This document shows positions 5,982-13,069 of a DNA stretch of 16,531 nucleotides, piece after piece. The DNA comes from Megasphaera sp. UBA5897 (lineage in GTDB: Bacteria > Bacillota > Negativicutes > Veillonellales > Megasphaeraceae): contig DJEN01000032.1 in assembly GCA_002431345.1 (NCBI GenBank), positions 8,134-24,664 of the forward strand. Reading direction: 5' to 3'. The notes under the pieces are model-generated. The model made no database searches and was not told the DNA's origin. It was given only the letters and a program-made list of their open reading frames with translations. The first letter of the stretch is position 1. Every line of letters starts with the position of its first letter. A program made the position numbers and the translations under genes.

Positions 5982-7268
5982 TTATGCTTCTGTAAAAAAA
6001 GCTGCCGTGAGCTGCTGCAGGGCCTGCTGGTCAGCAGTTCCCATCAATTCTCTGGCTGAATGCATCGCTAAAATAGGAATGCCAATGTCTATGGTGCGGA
6101 TGGGGAGCTGGGCAGACAGCAGCGAACCGAGTGTCGAGCCGCCCCGCATATCGGAACGATTGACGAAATACTGATAGGGAACATGGGCTGCCTGACAGAG
6201 CGCAGTGAGAATGGCGACGGCTTCTGCATCACCGGCATACGACTGGCTGCAGGCTGTTTTGATGGCAATGCCTTGCCCCAGTATGGGCATATTGGTCGGG
6301 TCGCATTTTTCCGGGACATTGGGATGCAGGGCATGAGCGACATCGATAGACAACATAAATGCCTGGCTTTCATCTTCCCAGCATTGTGCTGCTGTATATC
6401 CTAAGGATTCATAAACAGCTGTCAGTACCTGCGGCAGAATTTGCGATGCAGCCCCTTGTTTGGTATGGCTGCCGACTTCTTCGTTGTCAAAGAGGGCAAT
6501 GACGTGGATACCTTCCGGCGAGGCAGGAGCCGTTAATCCTGTCAGACAGGCGTATACTGAAGTCAAGTTATCCAGACGCGGGGATGAAATAAATTCATTA
6601 TGCCAGCCCATTAGGCAGCCTTCTTCTGTAGGATATACGGTCAATTCATAAGAAAGAATATCTTCAGGTGCGCACTGGCAGGTTTCTGCCAAAAATTCCA
6701 TGAAGAAAGAGTCAGGTTGTTTGCCGTCAAGGGCCATGAGAGGAAGCATGTCCTTTTGCGGATTCAGTGCAATGCCTTCATTGGTTTTAGGATTCATATG
6801 GATGGCCAGACGCGGAATGGTCAGCAGCGGACGGCGGGCATCGAAGAGGCGGACGATGGGATGAAAGGGATCGCTGCCGCGCAGCGCGATTTTTCCGGCC
6901 AGCGATAAAGGCCGGTCAAGCCACGATTCCCGAATCATGCCGCCGTAAATTTCGGTGTTTAATTTTCTATATGTATGTGTCGTCATGGCTGCGGCAGGCT
7001 TGACACGCAGACAGGGAAAATCGGTATGAGCCGTAGCGATACGCAAATGGCGGCGCGGGTTGGCACCGACTGTAAATGCGATTAACGTAGAGCCGTAAAT
7101 CGGAACATAATAGGCATGGTTGGGAAGCAAATGCCACGGTGTTCCCCATGCAAGCGGTGTGAACTGAGCTGCTTTTAATGCCTGCATGCTGTACTGAACT
7201 GTATGATAGGGTGAAGATGCGTGCTGAATAAACTGCAGCATGTCTTGTGGTGTATCGGATAGAGACAT
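5982..7268 (-). CDS. apeB: M18 family metallo-aminopeptidase
   Basis: A 428-residue cytosolic exopeptidase of the M18 (aspartyl aminopeptidase-like) family, expected to remove N-terminal residues from peptides using two metal ions. The five expected metal ligands can be seen: His81 in TAHTD, Asp233 in SPRLDN, Glu263/264 in the DNEEVGS motif, Asp309 in LSIDVAHA, and His403 in AMHSARE. The stretch PNVPEKCDPTNMP and the MRGGSTLGS block (about 374-382) are also characteristic. Length fits the family. Start choice: ATG 7268 lies 8 bases after AAGGGAG (7277-7283 on the complement). An ATG at 7274 is only 2 bases from it, and a TTG at 7286 lies upstream of it. The gene diverges from the aminotransferase. 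Substrate preference cannot be read from the sequence. Confidence 0.93.
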   Translation of the reverse strand: MSLSDTPQDMLQFIQHASSPYHTVQYSMQALKAAQFTPLAWGTPWHLLPNHAYYVPIYGSTLIAFTVGANPRRHLRIATAHTDFPCLRVKPAAAMTTHTYRKLNTEIYGGMIRESWLDRPLSLAGKIALRGSDPFHPIVRLFDARRPLLTIPRLAIHMNPKTNEGIALNPQKDMLPLMALDGKQPDSFFMEFLAETCQCAPEDILSYELTVYPTEEGCLMGWHNEFISSPRLDNLTSVYACLTGLTAPASPEGIHVIALFDNEEVGSHTKQGAASQILPQVLTAVYESLGYTAAQCWEDESQAFMLSIDVAHALHPNVPEKCDPTNMPILGQGIAIKTACSQSYAGDAEAVAILTALCQAAHVPYQYFVNRSDMRGGSTLGSLLSAQLPIRTIDIGIPILAMHSARELMGTADQQALQQLTAAFFTEA

Positions 7269-7296
7269 AGCCATAACTCCCTTCAAAACACATGGA

Positions 7297-7344
7297 ATGT
7301 ATTACATCTATATAGTATTCTTATTATATCATGTATAGATACAT
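7297..7344. promoter_or_regulatory. Inverted repeats around the aminopeptidase promoter
   Basis: ATGTA-T-TACAT (7297-7307) is a perfect palindrome just downstream of the -10 for the minus strand. ATGTAT-AG-ATACAT (7331-7344) covers the region just upstream of it. ATTACAT recurs at 7301, 7343 and 7368. Possible operator half-sites; no regulator is identified. Confidence 0.35.
7323..7331 (-). promoter_or_regulatory. Extended -10 promoter of the aminopeptidase gene
   Basis: On the minus strand, TGATATAAT (7331-7323): a perfect TATAAT preceded by TGn. No good -35 hexamer is present at 16-18 bases, as is common for extended -10 promoters. Confidence 0.6.
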
Positions 7345-7432
7345 TACATAGGAAATAGAAGTGAAAAATTACATAAAATGGATGAAAATAATTTACTCTA
7401 TACTATTCTCAAGCGGAATATACATTCACATG

Positions 7433-7461
7433 TAGACAGAATATTACAAGTGGAGTATAAT
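7433..7461 (+). promoter_or_regulatory. Promoter of the aminotransferase gene
   Basis: TAGACA (7433-7438), 17-base spacer, perfect TATAAT (7456-7461). The predicted leader is about 80 bases long and contains a 14-base palindrome. Confidence 0.8.
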
Positions 7462-7482
7462 AAATAAAAATATTAGAAACGC

Positions 7483-7496
7483 AAGATACGTATCTT
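7483..7496. promoter_or_regulatory. Perfect 14-base palindrome in the aminotransferase leader
   Basis: AAGATACGTATCTT is self-complementary over all 14 bases and lies roughly 15-30 bases downstream of the predicted transcription start, a common position for a repressor site. With no loop it is more likely a DNA site than an RNA hairpin. Confidence 0.45.
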
Positions 7497-7549
7497 ATTT
7501 TATCATCAAGGAAAACTAGCAGCTGCACGACCAGAGGAGGTGTATGTGT

Positions 7550-8725
7550 ATGCACTGGGAAGAAAGAACGGCAAGCAACGTCAAAGGAATTAAACCTTCA
7601 GGGATTCGTAAGTTCTTTGATATTGCGGCACAGGTAAAAGGGGTCTTGTCCCTGAGTATTGGTGAACCGGATTTTGCTGCTCCGGACCGCGTACTAAAGG
7701 CAATGGAACAAAGCTTGGAACGTAAAGAGACGAGTTATACAGCCAATGCCGGCATGTTGGAACTGCGGCAGGAAATCAGCCGGTATGTGAAGCGGCATTA
7801 TGGACTGACATATGATCCGGAAGATGAAATTTTAGTGACTGTAGGCGTGTCTGAAGCCTTGGCAATGGCACTTTTGGCGTATACGGAACCAGGTGATGAA
7901 GTCATTATTCCCGATCCGGCATATGTTGCGTATCCGGCATCGGTGGAGCTGGCTGGCGGCAAGCCCGTGTTTGTGCCGACTTATCCGGAAGACGATTTTA
8001 AACTGACAGCAGCGGCACTGGAAAAAGTGGTGACGCCTAAGACGAAAATGTTGGTAATTGGGTATCCCAATAATCCGACAGGAACGGTCATGACCAAAGA
8101 AGAACTGCTTCCGATTGCGGCATTTGCCAAAAAACACAATCTCATTGTCATGACGGATGAAATTTATTGTGAGCTGATGTATGGCGATGCTAAATTTACG
8201 TCCTTTGCCAAACTGCCGGACATGCGGGAACGGACGATTCTCTTTAATGGATTTTCTAAAGCATGGGCCATGACGGGGATGCGTTTGGGCTATATATGCG
8301 CGCCGCGGGAAGGATTGGCGCCGATTTTAAAATTACATCAATACGCTATTATGTGTGCAAATACGCAGGCACAGATTGGCGGTATTACAGCACTGCGCGA
8401 TTGTGATGAAGAGGTAGAAATGATGCGGCAGGAATATGACCGCCGGCGCAAGGTGATATACCATGGCTTGAAGGGAATGGGCCTGCCTGTATTTGAACCG
8501 AAAGGCGCCTTTTATATTTTCCCGGATATCCGGGCTACAGGTATGACATCGGCTGAATTTTGCGAAAAACTGGTGCAGGAAGAACAAGTCGCCGTTGTGC
8601 CGGGATCGGCATTTGGTGATAATGGAGAAGGCTTTGTCCGCATTTCCTATGCAGCCAGCATGGAAACGATTGAAGAAGCACTGCGCCGTATGTCACGGTT
8701 TGTAAAAAAATATAGTACAATTTAA
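7550..8725 (+). CDS. PLP-dependent class I/II aminotransferase (PatA/aspartate aminotransferase-like)
   Basis: A 391-residue fold-type I pyridoxal phosphate enzyme that transfers an amino group between an amino acid and a 2-keto acid in the cytosol. The order of motifs is standard: SIGEPDF near the N-terminus, YPNNPTGTV for the cofactor/substrate pocket, Asp203 and Tyr206 in TDEIY contacting the pyridine ring, the Schiff-base Lys237 in NGFSKAWAMTGMRLGY, and Arg364 in FVRISYA for the substrate carboxylate. Length matches the family. The sequence cannot tell the amino donor; aspartate, aromatic and alanine-type enzymes all look like this. ATG 7550 sits 9 bases after AGAGGAGG (7533-7540); ATG 7544 is 3 bases away and unlikely. 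It has its own promoter and terminator, but lies one transcription unit before the permease-racemase pair, so a link to amino-acid catabolism is plausible. Confidence 0.93.
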   Translation: MHWEERTASNVKGIKPSGIRKFFDIAAQVKGVLSLSIGEPDFAAPDRVLKAMEQSLERKETSYTANAGMLELRQEISRYVKRHYGLTYDPEDEILVTVGVSEALAMALLAYTEPGDEVIIPDPAYVAYPASVELAGGKPVFVPTYPEDDFKLTAAALEKVVTPKTKMLVIGYPNNPTGTVMTKEELLPIAAFAKKHNLIVMTDEIYCELMYGDAKFTSFAKLPDMRERTILFNGFSKAWAMTGMRLGYICAPREGLAPILKLHQYAIMCANTQAQIGGITALRDCDEEVEMMRQEYDRRRKVIYHGLKGMGLPVFEPKGAFYIFPDIRATGMTSAEFCEKLVQEEQVAVVPGSAFGDNGEGFVRISYAASMETIEEALRRMSRFVKKYSTI

Positions 8726-8751
8726 ATACGATAGTGTAATGTATGTTGGTG

Positions 8752-8783
8752 AAGAGATGGTCTTTTTGAGACTGTCTCTTTTT
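8752..8783 (+). terminator. Rho-independent terminator after the aminotransferase
   Basis: AAGAGATGGTCT (8752-8763) pairs with AGACTGTCTCTT (8769-8780), 12 bp with two G-U pairs and a TTTTG loop. The right arm runs into five T. Confidence 0.85.
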
Positions 8784-8918
8784 CCATCTATGGACGGGGA
8801 TACATCGATGCTTGTTTTTGGCTGCAAGTAAAAAATGCAAATAAAAAGAAAGAAAGTAAGACAAAATACAATAAAATAAGAAAATATTTCATAAATAATT
8901 AAAAAGTATATAAAGTTA
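8784..8918. other. AT-rich gene-free stretch with a short direct repeat
   Basis: No gene is supported between the terminator and the next promoter. TGCAAGTAAAAAA (8823-8835) is followed directly by TGCAAATAAAAAG (8836-8848), matching at 11 of 13 positions. TGCAAATAAAAA also occurs at 3361-3372, in another gene-free gap. The remainder is A-rich sequence without recognisable signals. Confidence 0.5.
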
Positions 8919-8947
8919 TTTACTAAATGAGCTGATAGATATATACT
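8919..8947 (+). promoter_or_regulatory. Probable promoter of the permease-racemase unit
   Basis: TTTACT (8919-8924), 17-base spacer, TATACT (8942-8947). It predicts a leader of about 125 bases before the permease start, containing a short ORF and a hairpin. Confidence 0.65.
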
Positions 8948-8985
8948 ATAGTACATGCTTCTGATAATGAAAATGGAGATGTATC

Positions 8986-9051
8986 ATGCGAAAATTAGAT
9001 GTTGCATCCGATATAGGCGGTTATGAAATACCTGCAGACGCGGCTGTCTAA
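8986..9051 (+). CDS. Possible 21-residue leader peptide upstream of the permease
   Basis: ATG 8986 lies 7 bases after TGGAGA (GGAG at 8975-8978). The frame runs 21 codons to TAA 9049-9051 and ends 29 bases before the permease ATG. The peptide starts MRKLDVASDIGGY and ends PADAAV. It is rich in Asp and Ala (four each) but has no run of one amino acid as in classical attenuators. Its last codons overlap the hairpin at 9036-9060, so ribosome position could influence folding. It could equally be a chance ORF or the remnant of a gene. I do not recognise the sequence. Confidence 0.35.
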   Translation: MRKLDVASDIGGYEIPADAAV

Positions 9052-9063
9052 TTGGCGTTTTTT
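9036..9063 (+). promoter_or_regulatory. Terminator-like hairpin and alternative fold in the permease leader, candidate attenuator
   Basis: AGACGC (9036-9041) can pair with GCGTTT (9055-9060, one G-U pair) right at a run of six T (9058-9063). Alternatively AGAC (9036-9039) pairs with GTCT (9046-9049). The two folds share the left arm and exclude each other. Both stems are short, so this is suggestive only. Confidence 0.3.
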
Positions 9064-9080
9064 CAGAAGGGAGACATATA

Positions 9081-10508
9081 ATGAATGATACAAATAAAAA
9101 AATAATACAGGAAGATTTGGAGCGAAGCTTAAAAGATCGCCATATACAGCTTATTGCCTTGGGCGGATGCATTGGTGTCGGCTTGTTCCTTGGTTCAGCG
9201 TCAGCGATTGAAAAAGCAGGCCCGGCAGTTGTTTTGGCATATTTGATTGCCGGTATCGCATTGTTTTTTGTCCTGCGGGCTATGGGAGAACTGACGATTG
9301 AATATCCTGTATCCGGTTCGTTCTGCGCACATGCTTATCAGTTTATGAGCCCGCTGGCCGGGTATATTTCCGGCTGGAATTACTGGTATTTTTGGATTGT
9401 GACGTGCATAGCTGAAATTACGGCAGTCGGTGTATATGTCCATTTGTGGCTGCCAGATCTGCCCCAGTGGATTTCCTGCTTTGCGGCTGTGGTCTGCATT
9501 ACCTGCGCCAATTTGGTTTCTGCCAAAGCGTATGGGGAGTTTGAATTTTGGTTTGCGTTGATTAAAATTGTGACGATTATCGTTTTGATTGTCACTGGAT
9601 GCGGCATGATTTTCTTCGGTCTGGGCAACGGCAGTATTCCTGTCGGGCTGGATAATTTAACAGCCTATGGCGGATTTTTTCCGCACGGCATAACCGGCGT
9701 ATTTAGTACGCTATTGATGGTACTTTATGCGTATGTCGGTATTGAAATTATTGGTGTAACGGCAGGGGAGGCCAATCATCCGGTCAAGACGCTGTCGTCG
9801 GCTATTGATAAAGTACTGTACCGCATTTTGCTGTTTTATGTATTGTCTTTATTGGTCATCATGGCGATTTATCCTTGGAATCAGCTTGGGCATGCCGGCA
9901 GCCCCTTTGTCATGGTGTTTGAACATTTAGGAATTCGCAGTGCGGCCAATATTATTAACTTTGTAGTCATTACGGCCGCGTTGTCTTCGTGCAATTCCGG
10001 CTTGTACAGTACGGGACGCATGCTGTATAATTTGTCCCTGCAGGGCTCGGCACCGCACGGTCTTTCCAAGCTCAGCCGCCGCAAAGTACCATACCGCTGC
10101 ATAGCCTTGTCTGTATCGTGCATGATGATTGGCGTCGTCCTGAATTACTTTTTGCCAGCGTCTATTTTTGAAATCATTACGTCGGTTAGTTCGTTTGCCT
10201 GCATGATTACGTGGTTTATGATTCTGGTCTGCCAGATGAAATACCGGAAAACCCTTTCGCCGGAACAGGTACAGAAGCTGCGGTATAAAATGCCTTGGTC
10301 GCCGTATTCCAACTATGCGACGCTTCTTTTCTTTTTAGTTGTCCTGGCTTCGGCATGCCTGCGGTTTAATACGCTGATTGGGATTATTGCGACCGTGATA
10401 TGGGTCGGCGTGCTGTTGTGCGTATATTATGTCTTGGGACTAAACAAACGCCAGACTCAAGTTGAATTTGCACGGTATGAAGAAAAAAATAATCATACAG
10501 ATGTCTGA
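9081..10508 (+). CDS. Amino-acid permease of the APC superfamily, CycA-like (D-alanine/D-serine/glycine type)
   Basis: A 475-residue inner-membrane transporter with a hydrophobic pattern fitting the 12 helices of the amino-acid transporter (AAT) group of the APC superfamily. The N-terminal cytosolic piece leads into DRHIQLIALGG and GVGLFLGSASAI, the unwound-helix substrate motif of the family. Later segments, such as LRAMGEL, GEFEFWFALIKIV, GIEIIGVTAGE, SPFVMVF and INFVVITAALSSCNSG, follow the order known from E. coli CycA and relatives more closely than other branches, as far as I can judge by eye. The likely reaction is proton-coupled uptake of a small neutral amino acid. The alanine racemase gene 48 bases downstream supports alanine or D-alanine. 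ATG 9081 is 7 bases after AAGGGAG (9067-9073). The close relatives ProY, AnsP and GabP cannot be excluded. Confidence 0.9.
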   Translation: MNDTNKKIIQEDLERSLKDRHIQLIALGGCIGVGLFLGSASAIEKAGPAVVLAYLIAGIALFFVLRAMGELTIEYPVSGSFCAHAYQFMSPLAGYISGWNYWYFWIVTCIAEITAVGVYVHLWLPDLPQWISCFAAVVCITCANLVSAKAYGEFEFWFALIKIVTIIVLIVTGCGMIFFGLGNGSIPVGLDNLTAYGGFFPHGITGVFSTLLMVLYAYVGIEIIGVTAGEANHPVKTLSSAIDKVLYRILLFYVLSLLVIMAIYPWNQLGHAGSPFVMVFEHLGIRSAANIINFVVITAALSSCNSGLYSTGRMLYNLSLQGSAPHGLSKLSRRKVPYRCIALSVSCMMIGVVLNYFLPASIFEIITSVSSFACMITWFMILVCQMKYRKTLSPEQVQKLRYKMPWSPYSNYATLLFFLVVLASACLRFNTLIGIIATVIWVGVLLCVYYVLGLNKRQTQVEFARYEEKNNHTDV

Positions 10509-10556
10509 TATAGACAGCGTCTTGTATATAAAATAGCGAAAAGGAGTGAGACAGCC

Positions 10557-11765
10557 ATGAATTTGGATGCACAAATAATAACGGAACAGTTTACGCAGCG
10601 CCCGGTGTGGGCAGAAATTAATCTGGATGCGGCAGCTGCCAACATGCGCCAGCTTCGGAAACTGGTTGGGCCGGATGTGTTGATTGCATCTGTTGTCAAA
10701 GCCAATGCCTATGGACATGGCGCTGTCGAAATGTCTGAAACATATTTAGAAAGCGGCGCAGATCAGCTGGCTGTGGCGTATTTGGATGAGGGAATCGAGC
10801 TGCGGCAGGCTGGTATTACAGCTCCCATTTTGATATTAGGGCATACTGATGGCTGCCGGGCAGCGGAACTGGTTGCCCATGGAATCGATCCGGCTGTGTT
10901 TCATGAAGAAGATGCCCGCTGCTTTTCTCAAGAAGCCGTGCGGCAGCAGCGGAATGCGCGGCTGCACATAGCTGTGGATACCGGTATGGGACGTATCGGA
11001 TTTCTTCCCAAAGAAGAAAGTATTGCAGCCATTAAGCGGATTGCATCCCTGCCCAATATTACGATAGCCGGCATGTTTACCCATTTTTCGGTGTCGGATA
11101 TGGCAGATGCGGAAAGTGTTGCCTATACCCAAGAACAATACCGAAAACTGCAGTGGTTTTATCGGCGGCTGCAGGAAGAACATATTTCTGTTCCGGTCTG
11201 CCACTGCAGCAGCAGTGCGGCTACGTTGGAATTTCCTGATTTTCATTGTGATATGGTACGGCCGGGAATTATCCAGTATGGCTGCCAGCCGTCTGATGAA
11301 GTCGTGAGCAAGGCCTTTGTGCCGCAGCCGGTCATGTCGCTGCGCTGCTGCATTTCTCATGTAAAATTTGTAGAAGCCGGTGAAACGATTAGTTACGGCA
11401 GACATTTTACGGCGAAAAGACGCACAAAAATCGCGACCCTGCCGATTGGCTATGCGGATGGCTATTCCCGCCTGCTTTCCAATAAAGCCTGCGTATTGGT
11501 TCATGGCCGCCGTGTGCCGCAGGTCGGCAATATCTGCATGGATCAATGTATGATTGACGTGACGGACGTACCGGACGCAGCCGTAGGCGATGAAGTCGTC
11601 CTCTTTGGCTCACAGGGAAACGCCTCGGTTCCGCTGGAAGAACTGTCCCATTTGATAGGAACGATTGACCATGAAATCCTTTGCAATATCAACCGGCGCG
11701 TGCCGCGCATTTATATAAAAGACGGTCAAGTCGTTCACCGTACAGATTATTTAAAACAACGGTGA
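10557..11765 (+). CDS. alr: Alanine racemase
   Basis: A 402-residue PLP enzyme (fold type III) interconverting L- and D-alanine, the source of D-alanine for peptidoglycan. The cofactor lysine is Lys48 in VVKANAYGHG. The catalytic tyrosine of the second face is Tyr280 in ETISYGRHF. LPIGYADGYSR, GRRVPQVGNICMDQ and the C-terminal VPRIY complete the signature of an N-terminal TIM barrel plus C-terminal beta domain. Length is slightly longer than many family members because of an N-terminal extension of about 12 residues before the RPVWAEINLDA start of the barrel. ATG 10557 follows AAGGAG (10541-10546) by 10 bases. It is probably co-transcribed with the permease, since I see no terminator in the 48-base gap, and it ends at a strong terminator. 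It could serve cell-wall supply or use of imported D-alanine. Confidence 0.96.
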   Translation: MNLDAQIITEQFTQRPVWAEINLDAAAANMRQLRKLVGPDVLIASVVKANAYGHGAVEMSETYLESGADQLAVAYLDEGIELRQAGITAPILILGHTDGCRAAELVAHGIDPAVFHEEDARCFSQEAVRQQRNARLHIAVDTGMGRIGFLPKEESIAAIKRIASLPNITIAGMFTHFSVSDMADAESVAYTQEQYRKLQWFYRRLQEEHISVPVCHCSSSAATLEFPDFHCDMVRPGIIQYGCQPSDEVVSKAFVPQPVMSLRCCISHVKFVEAGETISYGRHFTAKRRTKIATLPIGYADGYSRLLSNKACVLVHGRRVPQVGNICMDQCMIDVTDVPDAAVGDEVVLFGSQGNASVPLEELSHLIGTIDHEILCNINRRVPRIYIKDGQVVHRTDYLKQR

Positions 11766-11771
11766 AAAAAG

Positions 11772-11798
11772 TCAGCCGAACAAGATGCTGACGGCTGA
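11772..11798 (+). other. Short hairpin just after alr
   Basis: TCAGCCG (11772-11778) pairs with CGGCTGA (11792-11798), 7 bp with a 13-base loop and no T-run. It precedes the main terminator by about 28 bases. Confidence 0.4.
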
Positions 11799-11825
11799 TA
11801 AGCAGAGAAATTCATATAGAACGGC

Positions 11826-11868
11826 AGAGACTTTTATATGGCATGATGCCCTTAAAAGTCTCTTTTTT
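11826..11868 (+). terminator. Strong rho-independent terminator after alr
   Basis: AGAGACTTTTA (11826-11836) pairs perfectly with TAAAAGTCTCT (11853-11863), with an inner GGC/GCC pair. Six T end at 11868. It insulates the heat-shock operon from upstream transcription. Confidence 0.92.
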
Positions 11869-11918
11869 GCATTTATTTTGACTTTTTGACTAATTAGCGA
11901 TTTTTTGCCTCAAAATCA

Positions 11919-11947
11919 TTGACAAACGAAGGCAATCATGCTATCTT
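11919..11947 (+). promoter_or_regulatory. Promoter of the hrcA-grpE-dnaK-dnaJ operon
   Basis: Perfect TTGACA (11919-11924), 17-base spacer, TATCTT (11942-11947) preceded by TGC, an extended -10. Transcription would start near 11954, so the CIRCE operator lies just downstream. Confidence 0.85.
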
Positions 11948-11958
11948 GTATATAGTTG

Positions 11959-11985
11959 TTAGCAGTCATACACAAAGAGTGCTAA
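11959..11985. promoter_or_regulatory. CIRCE operator (HrcA binding site)
   Basis: TTAGCAGTC (11959-11967), a 9-base spacer, and GAGTGCTAA (11977-11985). This is the CIRCE consensus TTAGCACTC-N9-GAGTGCTAA with a single change (G for C at position 7 of the left arm). It sits between the promoter and hrcA, where bound HrcA represses the operon until heat or misfolded protein inactivates it. Confidence 0.95.
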
Positions 11986-12014
11986 CAATAGTCAAATGAG
12001 CAGAGGTGATGTAT

Positions 12015-13055
12015 GTGGATTTGGATGAGAGAAAACAAAAAATATTGCAAGCAATCATTCAAGACTATATTACATCTGCTGAACCGGTCGGGTCACGTAC
12101 TATAGCCCGCAAATATAATTTGGGCGTTAGTGCCGCGACGATACGCAATGAAATGTTCGATTTGGAAATGCTGGGGTATCTGGAACAGCCGCATACTTCG
12201 GCAGGACGCGTTCCTTCCAGTAAAGGCTATCGGTTTTATGTAGACTGCCTGCTGGAACCGACAGCGATTTCGGATGAAGAAAAACGGTTTATCCAAAACT
12301 GGTTTCAGGACAAGATGAGCGATGTCGATCAGATTTTTCAATCAACGGCCAAAGTACTGGCAAAGATTACGCATAACGTAACGTTGGTAATGGCGTCGCA
12401 GCAGCTTGGTTCTAAACTAAAGTATATTCGTTTTTTGCCGTTGGACAGCCGGCGGGCGATTATGATCGTCGTTGCTGATTCCGGCAAAATCGAAAACTGT
12501 ATCTATCCGAAGCCGGAAACCATTGACGTAGACGAATTAAACGTCATTGCTGAAAAATTGACGCACTACTTAGCCGGTGTGCCTATGTCGCAGATTAATG
12601 CAGACATGCTGGAACAATTCCATGAATCGATTATTGATGAAGTGGAACTGTACCGCTTGGCGTTTCGGTCTATTCAACGGGCGTTTCGCAAAGAACACCA
12701 GCTGTATCAAGGCGGTGCCATGGAACTGCTCAATAAACCGGAATTTAAAGACGTGACCAAAGCTAAAAACTTGTTTACCGTCCTGGAAGAACAAGATGTC
12801 GTCACGAATCTGCTGCACGACGGCGGCAGTATGCCGGACAAGCGGGTAACCGTACGAATCGGAGATGAAACGAAACTTTCATCAATTAACGACTGCAGTA
12901 TTATCGAGGCAACGTTCAAAGCACATGATGTCGTCTTGGGAAAGATTGCCGTGTTGGGGCCGACACGTATGGAATATGCTAAAATCATCGGCCTGCTGGA
13001 TTTTATGAAACAGCATGTCACACATATCTTGGAACATTACCGCGATGACACGTAG
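12015..13055 (+). CDS. hrcA: Heat-inducible transcription repressor HrcA
   Basis: A repressor of about 346 residues that binds CIRCE and shuts off the chaperone operon, with GroEL assisting its activity in known systems. The N-terminal winged helix contains the recognition region VSAATIRNEM (38-47) and the conserved HTSAGRVPSSKGYRFYVD (60-77). The GAF-like and C-terminal parts include the IIGLLDFM ending typical of the family. The start is ambiguous: GTG 12006, ATG 12009 and GTG 12015 are in frame. The only Shine-Dalgarno match, AGAGGTGAT (12002-12010), overlaps the first two, so GTG 12015 is best placed and gives MDLDERKQKILQ, aligned with family N-termini. An annotation from ATG 12009 would add two residues. 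It is the first gene of the operon and is autoregulated through the CIRCE element upstream. Confidence 0.95.
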   Translation: MDLDERKQKILQAIIQDYITSAEPVGSRTIARKYNLGVSAATIRNEMFDLEMLGYLEQPHTSAGRVPSSKGYRFYVDCLLEPTAISDEEKRFIQNWFQDKMSDVDQIFQSTAKVLAKITHNVTLVMASQQLGSKLKYIRFLPLDSRRAIMIVVADSGKIENCIYPKPETIDVDELNVIAEKLTHYLAGVPMSQINADMLEQFHESIIDEVELYRLAFRSIQRAFRKEHQLYQGGAMELLNKPEFKDVTKAKNLFTVLEEQDVVTNLLHDGGSMPDKRVTVRIGDETKLSSINDCSIIEATFKAHDVVLGKIAVLGPTRMEYAKIIGLLDFMKQHVTHILEHYRDDT

Positions 13056-13069
13056 GAGGATTGATACAG

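Noticed and set aside
5884..6174. Forward frame of 96 codons at the 3' end of the aminopeptidase
   Set aside because: Mostly antisense to the M18 gene, with no ribosome-binding site; the conserved aminopeptidase frame takes precedence.
8726..9080. T-box or other known riboswitch in the gap before the permease
   Set aside because: I find no T-box antiterminator motif (AGGGTGGNACCGCG) or other recognisable riboswitch core; only the short ORF and weak hairpins remain.
10836..11546. 236-codon reverse-strand frame opposite alr
   Set aside because: Composition is that of a shadow frame (rich in His, Arg, Phe, Asn without domain pattern), and alr is unmistakable on the other strand.
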